DNA from: Sporisorium sorghi
Lineage: Eukaryota; Basidiomycota; Ustilaginomycetes; Ustilaginales; Ustilaginaceae
NCBI GenBank assembly: GCA_023212695.1
Contig: JALCCG010000008.1
Span: 143,365-207,364, forward strand
Direction of reading: 5' to 3'
DNA: 64,000 nucleotides
This document shows positions 26,460-34,611 of the stretch, piece by piece; position 1 is the stretch's first letter, and each line of letters starts with the position of its first letter. The translations under genes and the position numbers were made by a program. The notes under the pieces are model-generated. The model searched no databases, had not been told where the DNA came from, and saw only the letters and a list, made by a program, of their open reading frames with translations.

Positions 26460-27470
26460 TTAATTAAAAAGGAGGGATAGGAGATTCGAAAACATGCCTT
26501 GACGCTCGAAGCCGTAATTCATCAGCTTCCGGGTTTCCGTGAACCGCTGATCCGTGCTCTCGGTTCCCATCACGACAGAGATCAACCGATTCCCTCCCCG
26601 CGCTGCGGTACCGGTAAAACAATAGCCGGCTGAGCTCGTATAACCGGTCTTGAAGCCGTCATTGCCCACATAGCCGTGCGCTTCGCCTGGCAGCATAAGA
26701 TTGGTGGTATGCAGGGTAAGGTCCTTCTGCGGCAGCGGAAAATCCCGTTGGCTGGTGACTTCAAGCAGATCAGGGTGTTTATTCATGATCCAGCGGGCCA
26801 GCATGGCCGAGTCTCTGGCGGTCATGATGGTCTCTCCTTCGGTGGCCGCTTCCGCAAACGAAGCCAGATCGGCAGCAGGCAGCCCCGAAGCATTGGCAAA
26901 TACGGTACGGTCGGAAAGACCGATTTCCTTCGCCCGGGCATTCATTTCCTTCACAAACTGTGTCTCCGACCCTTTTAGATGTTCGGCAATGGCCACCGCG
27001 GCATCATTGGCTGAATGAATAATGAGCGCCTGGAACAATTGTGTCAGGGTGTAAGACTCCCCTTCGACCATGCCAATACCCGAACCCGGCACTCCTGCAG
27101 CGTAACGACTGATGGATACCTCCTCGTCCCAAGCATGCTGTCCGGAACGGACAGCATCAAGCACCAGCAGCTCGGTCATCATTTTGGACATGCTTGCAGG
27201 GGGAAGTGGAAGATCGGCATGCTGGGCATAGAGCACCCGGCCCGTCTCGGCATGAATCAGGATGGCTGAGCTGGCTTTAATGGAAGGGGGAACAAATACC
27301 CTTGTTATGTACACCGTCATAAGAATAACGACAAACAACAGAAGCAGCAGACTGAGGCGGGCGCGTCCATTGCGGCGTTTTGCCCGGTTGCTCTGCCTTC
27401 TGTTTGTTTCCTGCCGGGGTGGTTCGGATGTGGATGAAGTTTTATAGGGATGCTTGGCAACGGATTCCAT
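26460..27470 (-). CDS. Serine-type D-alanyl-D-alanine carboxypeptidase (PBP, S11 family)
   Basis: 336 residues anchored by one N-terminal membrane helix (39-60) after a basic cytoplasmic segment, with the catalytic domain outside. All three active-site motifs are present: SMSK (Ser93-Lys96), SAN (153-155) and KTG (272-274). It trims the terminal D-Ala of peptidoglycan stem peptides. It lacks the C-terminal amphipathic anchor of DacA/DacF, ending soon after the catalytic domain. AAAGGAG lies 13 bases before ATG 27470. It lies immediately upstream of the VanRS-like pair and is a likely target of it. Confidence 0.9.
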   Translation of the reverse strand: MESVAKHPYKTSSTSEPPRQETNRRQSNRAKRRNGRARLSLLLLLFVVILMTVYITRVFVPPSIKASSAILIHAETGRVLYAQHADLPLPPASMSKMMTELLVLDAVRSGQHAWDEEVSISRYAAGVPGSGIGMVEGESYTLTQLFQALIIHSANDAAVAIAEHLKGSETQFVKEMNARAKEIGLSDRTVFANASGLPAADLASFAEAATEGETIMTARDSAMLARWIMNKHPDLLEVTSQRDFPLPQKDLTLHTTNLMLPGEAHGYVGNDGFKTGYTSSAGYCFTGTAARGGNRLISVVMGTESTDQRFTETRKLMNYGFERQGMFSNLLSLLFN

Positions 27471-27542
27471 GGCTGTATATCGACTCCTTTAACTGGCTGT
27501 TATTTGCATTAACATCTATGTTTCTAGTCTATCCATACAAGC

Positions 27543-27580
27543 TAAAGGAATTTTTAACGGAATCTAAAGAAATCTTAAAG
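27543..27580 (-). promoter_or_regulatory. Four CTTTA-type direct repeats at 11-bp period before the carboxypeptidase gene
   Basis: On the plus strand TAAAG occurs at 27543, 27565 and 27576, with TTAAC at 27554, exactly 11 bases apart (CTTTA/GTTAA read in the direction of the carboxypeptidase gene). They lie 75-110 bases before its start. Direct repeats at helical period are the binding pattern of OmpR/PhoB-family regulators, so the adjacent VanR-like protein is the candidate ligand. Confidence 0.55.
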
Positions 27581-27630
27581 ATTACCAGCGGCATTTTCAG
27601 CGGCGGATATTGACCTTGAGATGAATAAGA

Positions 27631-27647
27631 TTTATACTTGATCTAAA
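27631..27647 (+). promoter_or_regulatory. PerR-like box before the PerR-like gene
   Basis: TTTATACTTGATCTAAA: its central 15 bases match the PerR consensus TTATAAT-N-ATTATAA at 10 of 14 positions, and it agrees at 12 of 17 bases with the box before katA (28990-29006). It lies 24 bases before the TTG start. Autorepression is inferred. Confidence 0.5.
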
Positions 27648-27670
27648 AATAAATTAAAAGGGTGAATACC

Positions 27671-28066
27671 TTGAGATCTTTAAATCTGACGACACAACGC
27701 CAAGCAGTATACGATGTCCTTCGGGAATCGCATGATCATCCGACAGCTGCGGATATCATGAACCGACTGGTGGAGAAAGGATATAATCTTGCATACGGGA
27801 CCGTTTATAATTCCCTGCGTTATCTGACGGATAAACAGCTGATCCGGGAGTTGAAGCTTGGGGAGAGCGCAAGCCGATACGATGCCCGTACAGACGAACA
27901 CCAGCACATTATTTGTGAAGTATGCGGAAAAGTCGACGAAGTCATGACGGAGGTGCCGGAGGATTGGGCGGCTACCGTGGCTGGCGAAACCAGCTATGTG
28001 ATCCATCATGCTCACGTCGTATTCGGGGGGGTGTGTCCAGAATGCCAAATCAAACGGAAGAAATGA
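27671..28066 (+). CDS. PerR-like Fur-family metalloregulator
   Basis: 131 residues. N-terminal winged helix (LTTQRQAVYDVL... GTVYNSLRYLTDKQLI) and C-terminal dimer domain with structural zinc site Cys82/Cys85/Cys122/Cys125. Regulatory-site residues line up with B. subtilis PerR: His23, Asp71, His77, His79, Asp89; the aspartate at the last position is the feature that separates peroxide-sensing PerR from Fur. The start is TTG 27671, 8 bases after AAAGGGTG; GTG 27662 overlaps that site. It overlaps the winged-helix gene by 25 bases, and katA follows with a matching box, so hydrogen-peroxide control of this cluster is likely. Confidence 0.85.
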   Translation: MRSLNLTTQRQAVYDVLRESHDHPTAADIMNRLVEKGYNLAYGTVYNSLRYLTDKQLIRELKLGESASRYDARTDEHQHIICEVCGKVDEVMTEVPEDWAATVAGETSYVIHHAHVVFGGVCPECQIKRKK

Positions 28067-28860
28067 TGGGGCCGGGAACGGTCTATCCGTTTCCGGAATG
28101 GAAATCCGGCAATCTGTTTGTTCGTCCGACGGCCGCTATGGCGATTGGCGATGCTTGTCCTACAACGCTGCGGGCCGCGTTATTGAGCCGTTCTCCAGGG
28201 CGGGTTCATGAAATGTTCATTACGCTGACGGACAACTGCTTTGAGGTGATGATGTTCCGAAAATGGGAACCGCGCCTGCAATCGGCTCTGAATACAGGAC
28301 TGATCATTGCCGATATGACGGGCTGCCGGAATATGGCGGCGTTCAACAAGGAGAAGGAGCTTCTGCTTCCCGAACGATCCTCCATTCCGATTCTGTACCT
28401 CGTGGGCGAGGAGCTGATGAGCAATGCAGGCTCAAGCCTGCTCGATGAAGAACTTATGGTATGGCCTGCCCGCTCCAAGGATACGATGATGTATCAGGTA
28501 CAGCGGACGATTCGATTGTTCTCACCCGCTGCGGGTTTGCCTGGAGAAGAGGAAGCTGTACGCGGTTTGGTGTACAAGGACTTATCGATTGATCGGGATA
28601 AAATGACCATTCACCGCGGAAGCACCCCCATTCACTTGACCAAGACAGAGTATCATTTGCTGATGCTGATGCTGGACAGCGAAGGGGCCGTCTGCACGCG
28701 TGAGGATCTGATGTGCAAGATTTGGGATACGGACTTTATGGGCGGCAGCAATGTGGTGGATGTCCATATCAAAAGCTTGCGTAAAAAGCTGAGCGACAAT
28801 GCGGGAGCCCCGCGCTATATTGCAACAGTTAGAGGAGTGGGATACCGCCTGGCGGATTAA
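28042..28860 (+). CDS. Winged-helix DNA-binding protein with atypical N-terminal domain
   Basis: 272 residues. The C-terminal 100 residues are a clear OmpR/PhoB-type winged helix (LTKTEYHLLMLMLDSEG... VVDVHIKSLRKKL... RYIATVRGVGYRLAD). The N-terminal part lacks a clear receiver acidic pocket; a stretch LIIADMTGCRN followed by IPILYLVGEE looks like a degenerate receiver core. No kinase is adjacent. ATG 28042 follows a G-rich site and lies inside the end of the PerR-like gene. Its role between a PerR-like regulator and catalase suggests a stress regulator, but the signal and targets are unknown. Confidence 0.75.
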   Translation: MPNQTEEMMGPGTVYPFPEWKSGNLFVRPTAAMAIGDACPTTLRAALLSRSPGRVHEMFITLTDNCFEVMMFRKWEPRLQSALNTGLIIADMTGCRNMAAFNKEKELLLPERSSIPILYLVGEELMSNAGSSLLDEELMVWPARSKDTMMYQVQRTIRLFSPAAGLPGEEEAVRGLVYKDLSIDRDKMTIHRGSTPIHLTKTEYHLLMLMLDSEGAVCTREDLMCKIWDTDFMGGSNVVDVHIKSLRKKLSDNAGAPRYIATVRGVGYRLAD

Positions 28861-28877
28861 TCCCCTCTTTTTTTTGC
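28838..28877 (+). terminator. Possible weak terminator after the winged-helix gene
   Basis: GGGAT and ATCCC arms around a small CGCC/GGCG stem spanning the stop codon, followed by a run of Ts. Confidence 0.4.
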
Positions 28878-28989
28878 GTGCCTTCACGGTCTTTTCCAGC
28901 GTTCATCTGAACTTCATATAAGGATCATATAACACTCATGCGACAATCATGATCTGCTGGATTCTCCGATGATACAATCATCTCATAAA

Positions 28990-29006
28990 TTTAGATTCAG
29001 TCTAAA
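28990..29006 (+). promoter_or_regulatory. PerR-like box before katA
   Basis: TTTAGA-TTCAG-TCTAAA is a perfect 6-bp inverted repeat; its central 15 bases match the PerR consensus at 10 of 14 positions. It lies 31 bases before the katA ATG. Confidence 0.6.
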
Positions 29007-29036
29007 ATCAATTATAGAGATGATGGAGGTTCATAC

Positions 29037-30497
29037 ATGGACAGATTAACAACCAACCAAGGGGCTCCTGTAGGAGATAACCAAAATTCGAAAACGGCTG
29101 GCCGCCGCGGACCGACGCTGCTTGAGGATTATCATCTGATCGAAAAAATCGCCCATTTCGACCGTGAGCGGATTCCGGAGCGTGTCGTTCACGCTCGCGG
29201 TGCAGGGGCGCACGGCGTGTTTGTGGTCGAGAATGATATGAAGGCTTATACCAGAGCTGCATTCCTGCAGGAAATTGGTCAGGAAACACCTGTCCTTGTC
29301 CGCTTCTCAACGGTTATCCATGGAACAGGATCACCGGAGACCGCTCGTGATCCACGCGGTTTTGCCGTGAAGTTCTACACGGAAGAAGGAAACTACGACA
29401 TTGTGGGCAATCACCTCCCGGTCTTCTTTATCCGGGACGCCATTAAATTCCCGGATATGGTGCATTCCCTGAAACCTTCACCCGAGAGCAATATTCAAGA
29501 GGCCGGCCGCTACTGGGATTTCATGACGCTGTCACCGGAATCCACGCATATGATGACTTGGCTGTTCTCGGATCATGGTACACCGGCAAATTATCGCGAG
29601 CTTGACGGCTTTGGTGTGCATTCCTTCAAGTGGGTCAATGGTGAAGGCAAAGTAACGTACATCAAATATAAGTGGGAATCCGTGCAAGGGGTAAGAACGC
29701 TGGATGTGGATCAAGCGGGTGAGGTGCAGGGCAAGGACTTCAATCATGCCACCCGTGATCTGCGCGAGCATATCGAAAATGGTGATTTTCCGAAGTGGCG
29801 CCTGCAGGTGCAGCTGATGTCCCCCGATGAGATGGACGATTTGTCCTTTGATGCGCTGGATCCTACCAAGACCTGGCCGGAGGATCGCTTCCCATTCATC
29901 ACCGTAGGTACGATGACACTAAACCGCAACCCGCAGAACTACTTTGCCGAGGTTGAGCAGGCCGCTTTCTCTCCAAGCGCTTTGGTGCCCGGTATTGAGC
30001 CATCCGAGGATAAATTGCTGCAAGGCCGCTTGTTCTCTTACCCGGATACGCAGCGTCATCGACTGGGACCGAATTATTTGCAGCTTCCGATCAACTGCCC
30101 GTACGCACCTGTGCGTAATCATCAGCGCGACGGCTTCATGAACGTGAAGCAGGATCCGTCACCGGTCAATTATGAGCCGAACAGTTATACAACGGGTCCT
30201 GTGGAAGACCCGTCGGTCCGCGAGAGCGAAGCTCCATTGACGGGGAGCGTTGTTCGTCAGCGCATCGAGAAAACGGATGATTTCACGCAAGCCGGTGAAT
30301 TGTACCGTTCGTTTACGCAGCAGCAGAAGGACCATTTACTCCGCAATCTGATTGACGACCTGAGCCAGGTCAAATCCGATATCCAGCTGCGAGCCGTATG
30401 CAACTTCTACCGTGCAGACGCCGAATATGGCGCGAAACTCGCGGCAGGACTCGGCGTGGACCTGAGCGGATTTATCCCGGGCAGTCAGCAGAAGTAA
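29037..30497 (+). CDS. katA: Vegetative catalase
   Basis: 486-residue monofunctional haem catalase, close in length to B. subtilis KatA (483). Catalytic His52 (RVVHARGAG), Asn125 (IVGNHLP) and haem-ligand Tyr335 (RLFSYPDTQRHR) are present. ATG 29037 has GGAGG 7 bases upstream. Unlike the 540-residue catalase at 2749 it has no long polar N-terminus. A PerR-like box lies just upstream, and a PerR-like gene two positions before it, which fits peroxide induction. It ends with a terminator and is likely monocistronic. Confidence 0.94.
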   Translation: MDRLTTNQGAPVGDNQNSKTAGRRGPTLLEDYHLIEKIAHFDRERIPERVVHARGAGAHGVFVVENDMKAYTRAAFLQEIGQETPVLVRFSTVIHGTGSPETARDPRGFAVKFYTEEGNYDIVGNHLPVFFIRDAIKFPDMVHSLKPSPESNIQEAGRYWDFMTLSPESTHMMTWLFSDHGTPANYRELDGFGVHSFKWVNGEGKVTYIKYKWESVQGVRTLDVDQAGEVQGKDFNHATRDLREHIENGDFPKWRLQVQLMSPDEMDDLSFDALDPTKTWPEDRFPFITVGTMTLNRNPQNYFAEVEQAAFSPSALVPGIEPSEDKLLQGRLFSYPDTQRHRLGPNYLQLPINCPYAPVRNHQRDGFMNVKQDPSPVNYEPNSYTTGPVEDPSVRESEAPLTGSVVRQRIEKTDDFTQAGELYRSFTQQQKDHLLRNLIDDLSQVKSDIQLRAVCNFYRADAEYGAKLAAGLGVDLSGFIPGSQQK

Positions 30498-30517
30498 GGC
30501 AAGAACAACCGATAGGA

Positions 30518-30558
30518 GCCTCCATCTTGTTCCCGCTGTGCAGGGTGGAGGCCTTTAT
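30518..30558 (+). terminator. Terminator after katA
   Basis: GCCTCCATC and GGTGGAGGC arms, 17-base loop, T-rich tail. Confidence 0.65.
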
Positions 30559-30586
30559 ATAAACGGTGATCCGAGATCACCAGCCA

Positions 30587-30620
30587 AGAGGGGTACCCGT
30601 GTTACAATGGGTACCCCTCT
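30587..30620. repeat. 12-bp perfect hairpin in the katA-hemD gap
   Basis: AGAGGGGTACCC and GGGTACCCCTCT with a 10-base loop. No T-run follows. The 386-base gap 30498-30884 otherwise shows no gene; a 67-codon frame across this hairpin lacks a ribosome binding site. Confidence 0.6.
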
Positions 30621-30884
30621 ATTTGAATCCATTCCAATTTACGTTCTGAATGAACACGTACAGGATGATGGCCGGCTTCATACACCGGCTGCATTCTATG
30701 ACATGGGTCTTGGGTTCCTTTCGTTATGGTCGCAGGTTTAGTATAGGGAGATTTGGAAGAATAAGACCAAAGTGGCTTTATCTATAGGGTCAGGGCCTTT
30801 ATACTGGAGTCAATACTAGATACTATAAGCTGTACTAAATTAACGGATGCACAGGCAAGAATTTAAGAGAGCGAGGCATATAAG

Positions 30885-31700
30885 ATGGCACAGCATATGA
30901 AGGATCGGATCGTAGCCTTGGCCGGCCCGCGTAAAGCGGCAGACATGGCCAAGCTGGTGGAGAAGATGGGAGGAACCGCACTGCTTCGTCCGGCGCAGGG
31001 AACTGTGTTTTTGGATGATGAGGTGCTGCGCAGCTCTATCGAGGCTTGGCTCAAGGCGCCTGCGCCGTGGGCGATCTTTACTACAGGAATCGGCCTGGAG
31101 GCCATTTATGATATGGCAGAACAGATGGGCCTTATGGATACATTGAATGAAACGATGCAGCACACCTTCATTGCGGCAAGAGGGTACAAAACCGCAAATG
31201 CGCTGAAAAAACGCGGTCTCGCGCCCGTTGTCAGAGATGATGACGGCAGTACGGCCGGTCTCATCCGGTCACTCGAGCCGCATGATTTCACAGGCAAGCG
31301 TGTCATTCTGCAGCTTCATGGCGAGTCGGCGCCCAAGCTGGTGGAGTGGCTCGAAGGCCGCGGCGCGGCGGTTGAGCAGATTCTGCCGTATCAGCATATT
31401 CCACCGCTTGAGGAAGACATTTCGCAGCTTGTCGATGAAATCATCGGCGGCAAGGTCCATGCCGTTGCTTTTACCAGTGCACCCCAGTTTCGTTTTTTAG
31501 CTGATTATGCCCGTGCCCATGGCAAGCTGGAGGCGGTGCTGGAGGCATTTCGGGGACCTGTCCTGGCAGCGGCTGTAGGGAAGGTTACAGCCCAGGGGCT
31601 GCGTGAGGAAGGCATTGAACGCATGGTGGTTCCGGAGGAGGAGCGGATGGGCAGCATGATGGTGACGCTTGGCCGCTACTTTGCTCAAAATCAAGAATAA
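30885..31700 (+). CDS. hemD: Uroporphyrinogen-III synthase family protein
   Basis: 271 residues with the two-domain HemD fold pattern: RIVALAGPRKAADM at the N-terminus, ...FTTGIGLEAI, then AARGYKTANALKKRGLAP in the linker and AVAFTSAPQFRFL, AAAVGKVTAQGLREEGI and VVPEEERMGSMMVTL at the C-terminus. HemD closes and inverts ring D to make uroporphyrinogen III in haem and sirohaem synthesis. The gene stands apart from any hemA-L operon, so it may be a second or specialised copy; homologues of this isolated type are seen in Bacillales. Position next to catalase, a haem enzyme, may be coincidental. Confidence 0.78.
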   Translation: MAQHMKDRIVALAGPRKAADMAKLVEKMGGTALLRPAQGTVFLDDEVLRSSIEAWLKAPAPWAIFTTGIGLEAIYDMAEQMGLMDTLNETMQHTFIAARGYKTANALKKRGLAPVVRDDDGSTAGLIRSLEPHDFTGKRVILQLHGESAPKLVEWLEGRGAAVEQILPYQHIPPLEEDISQLVDEIIGGKVHAVAFTSAPQFRFLADYARAHGKLEAVLEAFRGPVLAAAVGKVTAQGLREEGIERMVVPEEERMGSMMVTLGRYFAQNQE

Positions 31701-31807
31701 TGTCATGATATAGAATGGGAGCTGGCAAGATTAGCTTCCATTCCGGCTTCTGATGCATGTTTTCGGAGGATCATGTGAAATATGGAGTAGTAATAGGAGG
31801 ATGACCA

Positions 31808-32446
31808 ATGGATAAGAAAAAAGCATTGCTGCTCGGCAGCTATACCCACCCGAAGTTTCATCCGCTGCAAGGCATCGATAAACAAATGACGCATCTGCTG
31901 AATGATATGTTCACCGTGCAGTGCACGGAAAATCATAAAATGCTTCATGAGAGCAATCTGTACCCTTATGAGTTATGCATCGCCTACAGCGATTTGTGGG
32001 ACGAGCGCGTCTCCCCCCGGCAGACCGCCGGCTTGCTGTCCTATGTAAGCGGAGGCGGTGGATTGCTTGTCATTCATAACGGGGTGACGCTGGCTAACCG
32101 GTATGAGCTGGCCCAGCTGATCGGCGCCCGGTTTGACGGACACCCGCCAATGGAGAAGCTGTATTTTGTCCCCGGGGAGACCGAACACGATATTACGGAA
32201 GGCATGGAGCCTTTTGTGCTGGATGAGGAGCCTTACCGCTTCATATTTGATCCCTTCACCGAGAAAACGGTGCTGCTGCATTATGAATTCGAAGGGAAGC
32301 AGTGGCCTGCTGCCTGGTGTCATACGTATGGCATCGGACGCGTGGTATTCCTGATGCCGGGTCACCATGAGCCGTCCTTTCTCCAGCCACAGCTGCGGCT
32401 CATGATCACGCAGGCAGCGAAGTGGGCTGCACGTGTTCCAGGTTAA
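31808..32446 (+). CDS. ThuA-like (trehalose utilisation) family protein
   Basis: 212 residues with a ThuA/class I glutamine-amidotransferase-like fold: KALLLGSYTHPKFHP, a central SGGGGLLVIHNG loop, GHPPMEKLYF and C-terminal YGIGRVVFLMPGHHEPSF. ThuA-like proteins occur with sugar (trehalose, glycoside) metabolism, but no sugar gene adjoins it. AGGAGG precedes ATG 31808. It ends 35 bases before a two-component system start. Function open. Confidence 0.7.
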   Translation: MDKKKALLLGSYTHPKFHPLQGIDKQMTHLLNDMFTVQCTENHKMLHESNLYPYELCIAYSDLWDERVSPRQTAGLLSYVSGGGGLLVIHNGVTLANRYELAQLIGARFDGHPPMEKLYFVPGETEHDITEGMEPFVLDEEPYRFIFDPFTEKTVLLHYEFEGKQWPAAWCHTYGIGRVVFLMPGHHEPSFLQPQLRLMITQAAKWAARVPG

Positions 32447-32481
32447 ATGATTTCGTGAGGATATCGGTGGGAGGGACGCGC

Positions 32482-33180
32482 GTGAGCGGGAAGATTTTAA
32501 TTGTAGAGGATGAAGTGAAAATATCCCGCTTGCTTGAAATCGAGCTGGAGAGTGAAGGTTATCAAGTGACCAAGGCGGATAACGGACTGGATGCGCTGGA
32601 GGCTTACCGCAGTCAGGACGTGGATTTGATATTGCTGGACGTCATGCTGCCGGGGATGAGCGGGATCGAGCTGCTTCGTCGGATTCGTGCGCATGATACG
32701 CACACGGCCGTGCTGCTGCTGACTGCCAAGAGCTCTGTTGAGGATAAAGTGTCAGGGCTTGATCTTGGAGCCAACGATTATATTACGAAGCCGTTTCAGA
32801 TCGAAGAGCTGCTGGCGCGGATTCGTGCGGCATTGCGGCTTCAGGGGGCCCAGCATTCGGCAGAGCAGTCAGACGGGGAGTGGCTTACGGCTGCGGACCT
32901 GAAATTGAATGAAGGCACGCGTGAAGTCATTCGCGATGAACGAAGAATGGATCTGACGCCGCGCGAATTCGACCTGCTCGTATACTTGCTGAAGAACAAA
33001 CGGCAGGTGCTGAATCGCGAGCAGATTCTTGCCGCCGTATGGGGATATGATTACTACGGCGATACCAACGTCGTTGATGTATACATACGCTATGTCCGCA
33101 AAAAAATCGATCAGGACGGCAAGCCGGAGCTTATTCACACCGTTCGCGGTGTCGGCTATGTGCTGAAAGATACCCCATGA
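32482..33180 (+). CDS. OmpR-family response regulator (YkoG-like)
   Basis: 232 residues: receiver with EDE (9-11), phosphoacceptor Asp53 and Lys in ITKPF; winged-helix domain ending HTVRGVGYVLKD. The start is GTG 32482 after GGGAGGG; a longer frame from 32422 lies over the preceding gene end. It overlaps its kinase by 4 bases. The order regulator-kinase-PepSY-PepSY resembles the ykoG-ykoH-ykoI/ykoJ group of B. subtilis. A shared motif before both PepSY genes is the proposed binding site. Confidence 0.87.
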   Translation: MSGKILIVEDEVKISRLLEIELESEGYQVTKADNGLDALEAYRSQDVDLILLDVMLPGMSGIELLRRIRAHDTHTAVLLLTAKSSVEDKVSGLDLGANDYITKPFQIEELLARIRAALRLQGAQHSAEQSDGEWLTAADLKLNEGTREVIRDERRMDLTPREFDLLVYLLKNKRQVLNREQILAAVWGYDYYGDTNVVDVYIRYVRKKIDQDGKPELIHTVRGVGYVLKDTP

Positions 33181-34529
33181 AGCTGAGCAGCAAAATCCAC
33201 CTCTATTCGTCGGTGCTGATGGCTGTCATCCTGATTGTCATGAATTTATGCATCTATTATGTGTTCAGCAAAATGTCGCTGGACAGCCAGCTGAAACAGG
33301 CGGAGGTTGAGGCGTCCAGCATAGCCCGGGGCATGGCACATTCAGCCGCTGCCATTCCCGTCGGTGATTTGCTGCGAAGCTATGTACCAGCTGACGGGAA
33401 GATTCAATTCGTCCCGGCGGACAGCAAGGTCAAATCTCCGTTTGTGACCTCCTCCGGCGAGGAGATGGAAGGGCTCAAGCTGCCGTATAACATCAATAAG
33501 CAGGTAAAGCAGATTTCGTATGAAGGCATGCGTTACGTGATGGTTTCCATGCCGGTGATTTGGAGTGACGGGGCTGTTTACAACATCCAAATTTCCCGCA
33601 GCCTGGCCGCAACGATGGAGACGCTGCAGGCACTCCGAATCGTACTGGTGGCCGTAACCGCCATAGGACTTGTCCCGATCGTGGTTTCTACGCGGGTGCT
33701 GGGGAGATTGATCATGCAGCCGATCACGGGCTTGATCCATACGATGCAGGATATTCGTCAAAGCGGCCGCTTCCGGCGAATCGAGCTGAAGGAGAAATCC
33801 AAGGACGAGCTGGTTGAGATGGGCGCTGCGTTTAACGACATGATTACGCTGCTGGAGAGCAATCACGCCAAGCAGGAGCAATTTGTATCCAACGCTTCCC
33901 ATGAGCTGAAGACACCTCTGACCATTATTGAGAGTTACGCAAGCTTGTTGAAGCGTCGTGGAATGGATCGGCCCGAATTGTTCATGGAGTCGGTTGAAGC
34001 GATTCACTCTGAGGCCATTCGAATGAAGGAAATGACGGAGCAGCTGCTGCTGCTTGCCCGCAATCAGGAGCAGTGGCAAGTCGAGATGGAGCAGGTGGAT
34101 CTTGTTGCATTGTCGGAGTCCTCGGCGCGTGCTTTTCGCGATGCCTACAATCGCACGGTGGAGATTAAAGCCGATGGTGAGGTTCTCGGCTGGACAGACA
34201 GCCGCAGGCTGAAGCAGCTCTTGTTCATTCTGCTGGATAATGCGCGTAAATACAGTGACGAGCATATGATCATCGAGATTGGAAACCAATCATCCGAGGC
34301 CTATATCCGGGTTATCGACCGCGGAATCGGAATAACTAAAGACGAGCTGGAGCATGTGTTTGACCGCTTCTACCGGGTGGACGAGGCCCGCGGCCGCCGC
34401 GGCGGAGGGGCGGGGCTCGGCTTGTCCCTAGCGAAGGATATAGCAGCAGCCATCTCTGCCGTTGTGGAGCTGGACAGCCTGCCTGGCGTGGGCACAACAG
34501 CCACGATTCGCATGAGGGCCTCCCAATAG
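33177..34529 (+). CDS. Sensor histidine kinase (YkoH-like)
   Basis: 450 residues. Membrane helices near 10-30 and 153-173 enclose a 120-residue extracellular sensor; HAMP follows, then H-box SNASHELKTPL with His242, N box LLDNARKYSD, and G box GGGAGLGLSLAKD. ATG 33177 overlaps the regulator stop. Genes for two exported acidic PepSY proteins follow, which suggests an envelope or cation signal rather than a cytoplasmic one. Signal unknown. Confidence 0.87.
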   Translation: MKLSSKIHLYSSVLMAVILIVMNLCIYYVFSKMSLDSQLKQAEVEASSIARGMAHSAAAIPVGDLLRSYVPADGKIQFVPADSKVKSPFVTSSGEEMEGLKLPYNINKQVKQISYEGMRYVMVSMPVIWSDGAVYNIQISRSLAATMETLQALRIVLVAVTAIGLVPIVVSTRVLGRLIMQPITGLIHTMQDIRQSGRFRRIELKEKSKDELVEMGAAFNDMITLLESNHAKQEQFVSNASHELKTPLTIIESYASLLKRRGMDRPELFMESVEAIHSEAIRMKEMTEQLLLLARNQEQWQVEMEQVDLVALSESSARAFRDAYNRTVEIKADGEVLGWTDSRRLKQLLFILLDNARKYSDEHMIIEIGNQSSEAYIRVIDRGIGITKDELEHVFDRFYRVDEARGRRGGGAGLGLSLAKDIAAAISAVVELDSLPGVGTTATIRMRASQ

Positions 34530-34542
34530 AAGAAAAGCACCC

Positions 34543-34563
34543 TTTTCTCATCGAATTCTAACC
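34543..34563 (+). promoter_or_regulatory. Shared motif before first PepSY gene, candidate response-regulator box
   Basis: TTTT-C-TCATCG-AA-TTCTAA-C-C agrees at 17 of 21 positions with 35274-35294 upstream of the second PepSY gene. TTCT recurs at 11-base spacing (34545, 34556), as expected for an OmpR-family dimer site. Confidence 0.55.
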
Positions 34564-34611
34564 AAACTGCGCTATACTGACGGAAAAGACGAATGTGTTC
34601 GAGGTGATTAG

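Noticed and set aside
24540..27470. Vancomycin resistance cluster
   Set aside because: Only VanR/VanS-like proteins and a serine carboxypeptidase are present; no ligase, dehydrogenase or VanX/VanY metallopeptidase.
30538..30741. 67-codon open frame after katA
   Set aside because: Crosses a terminator tail and a perfect 12-bp hairpin, no binding site, no similarity pattern.
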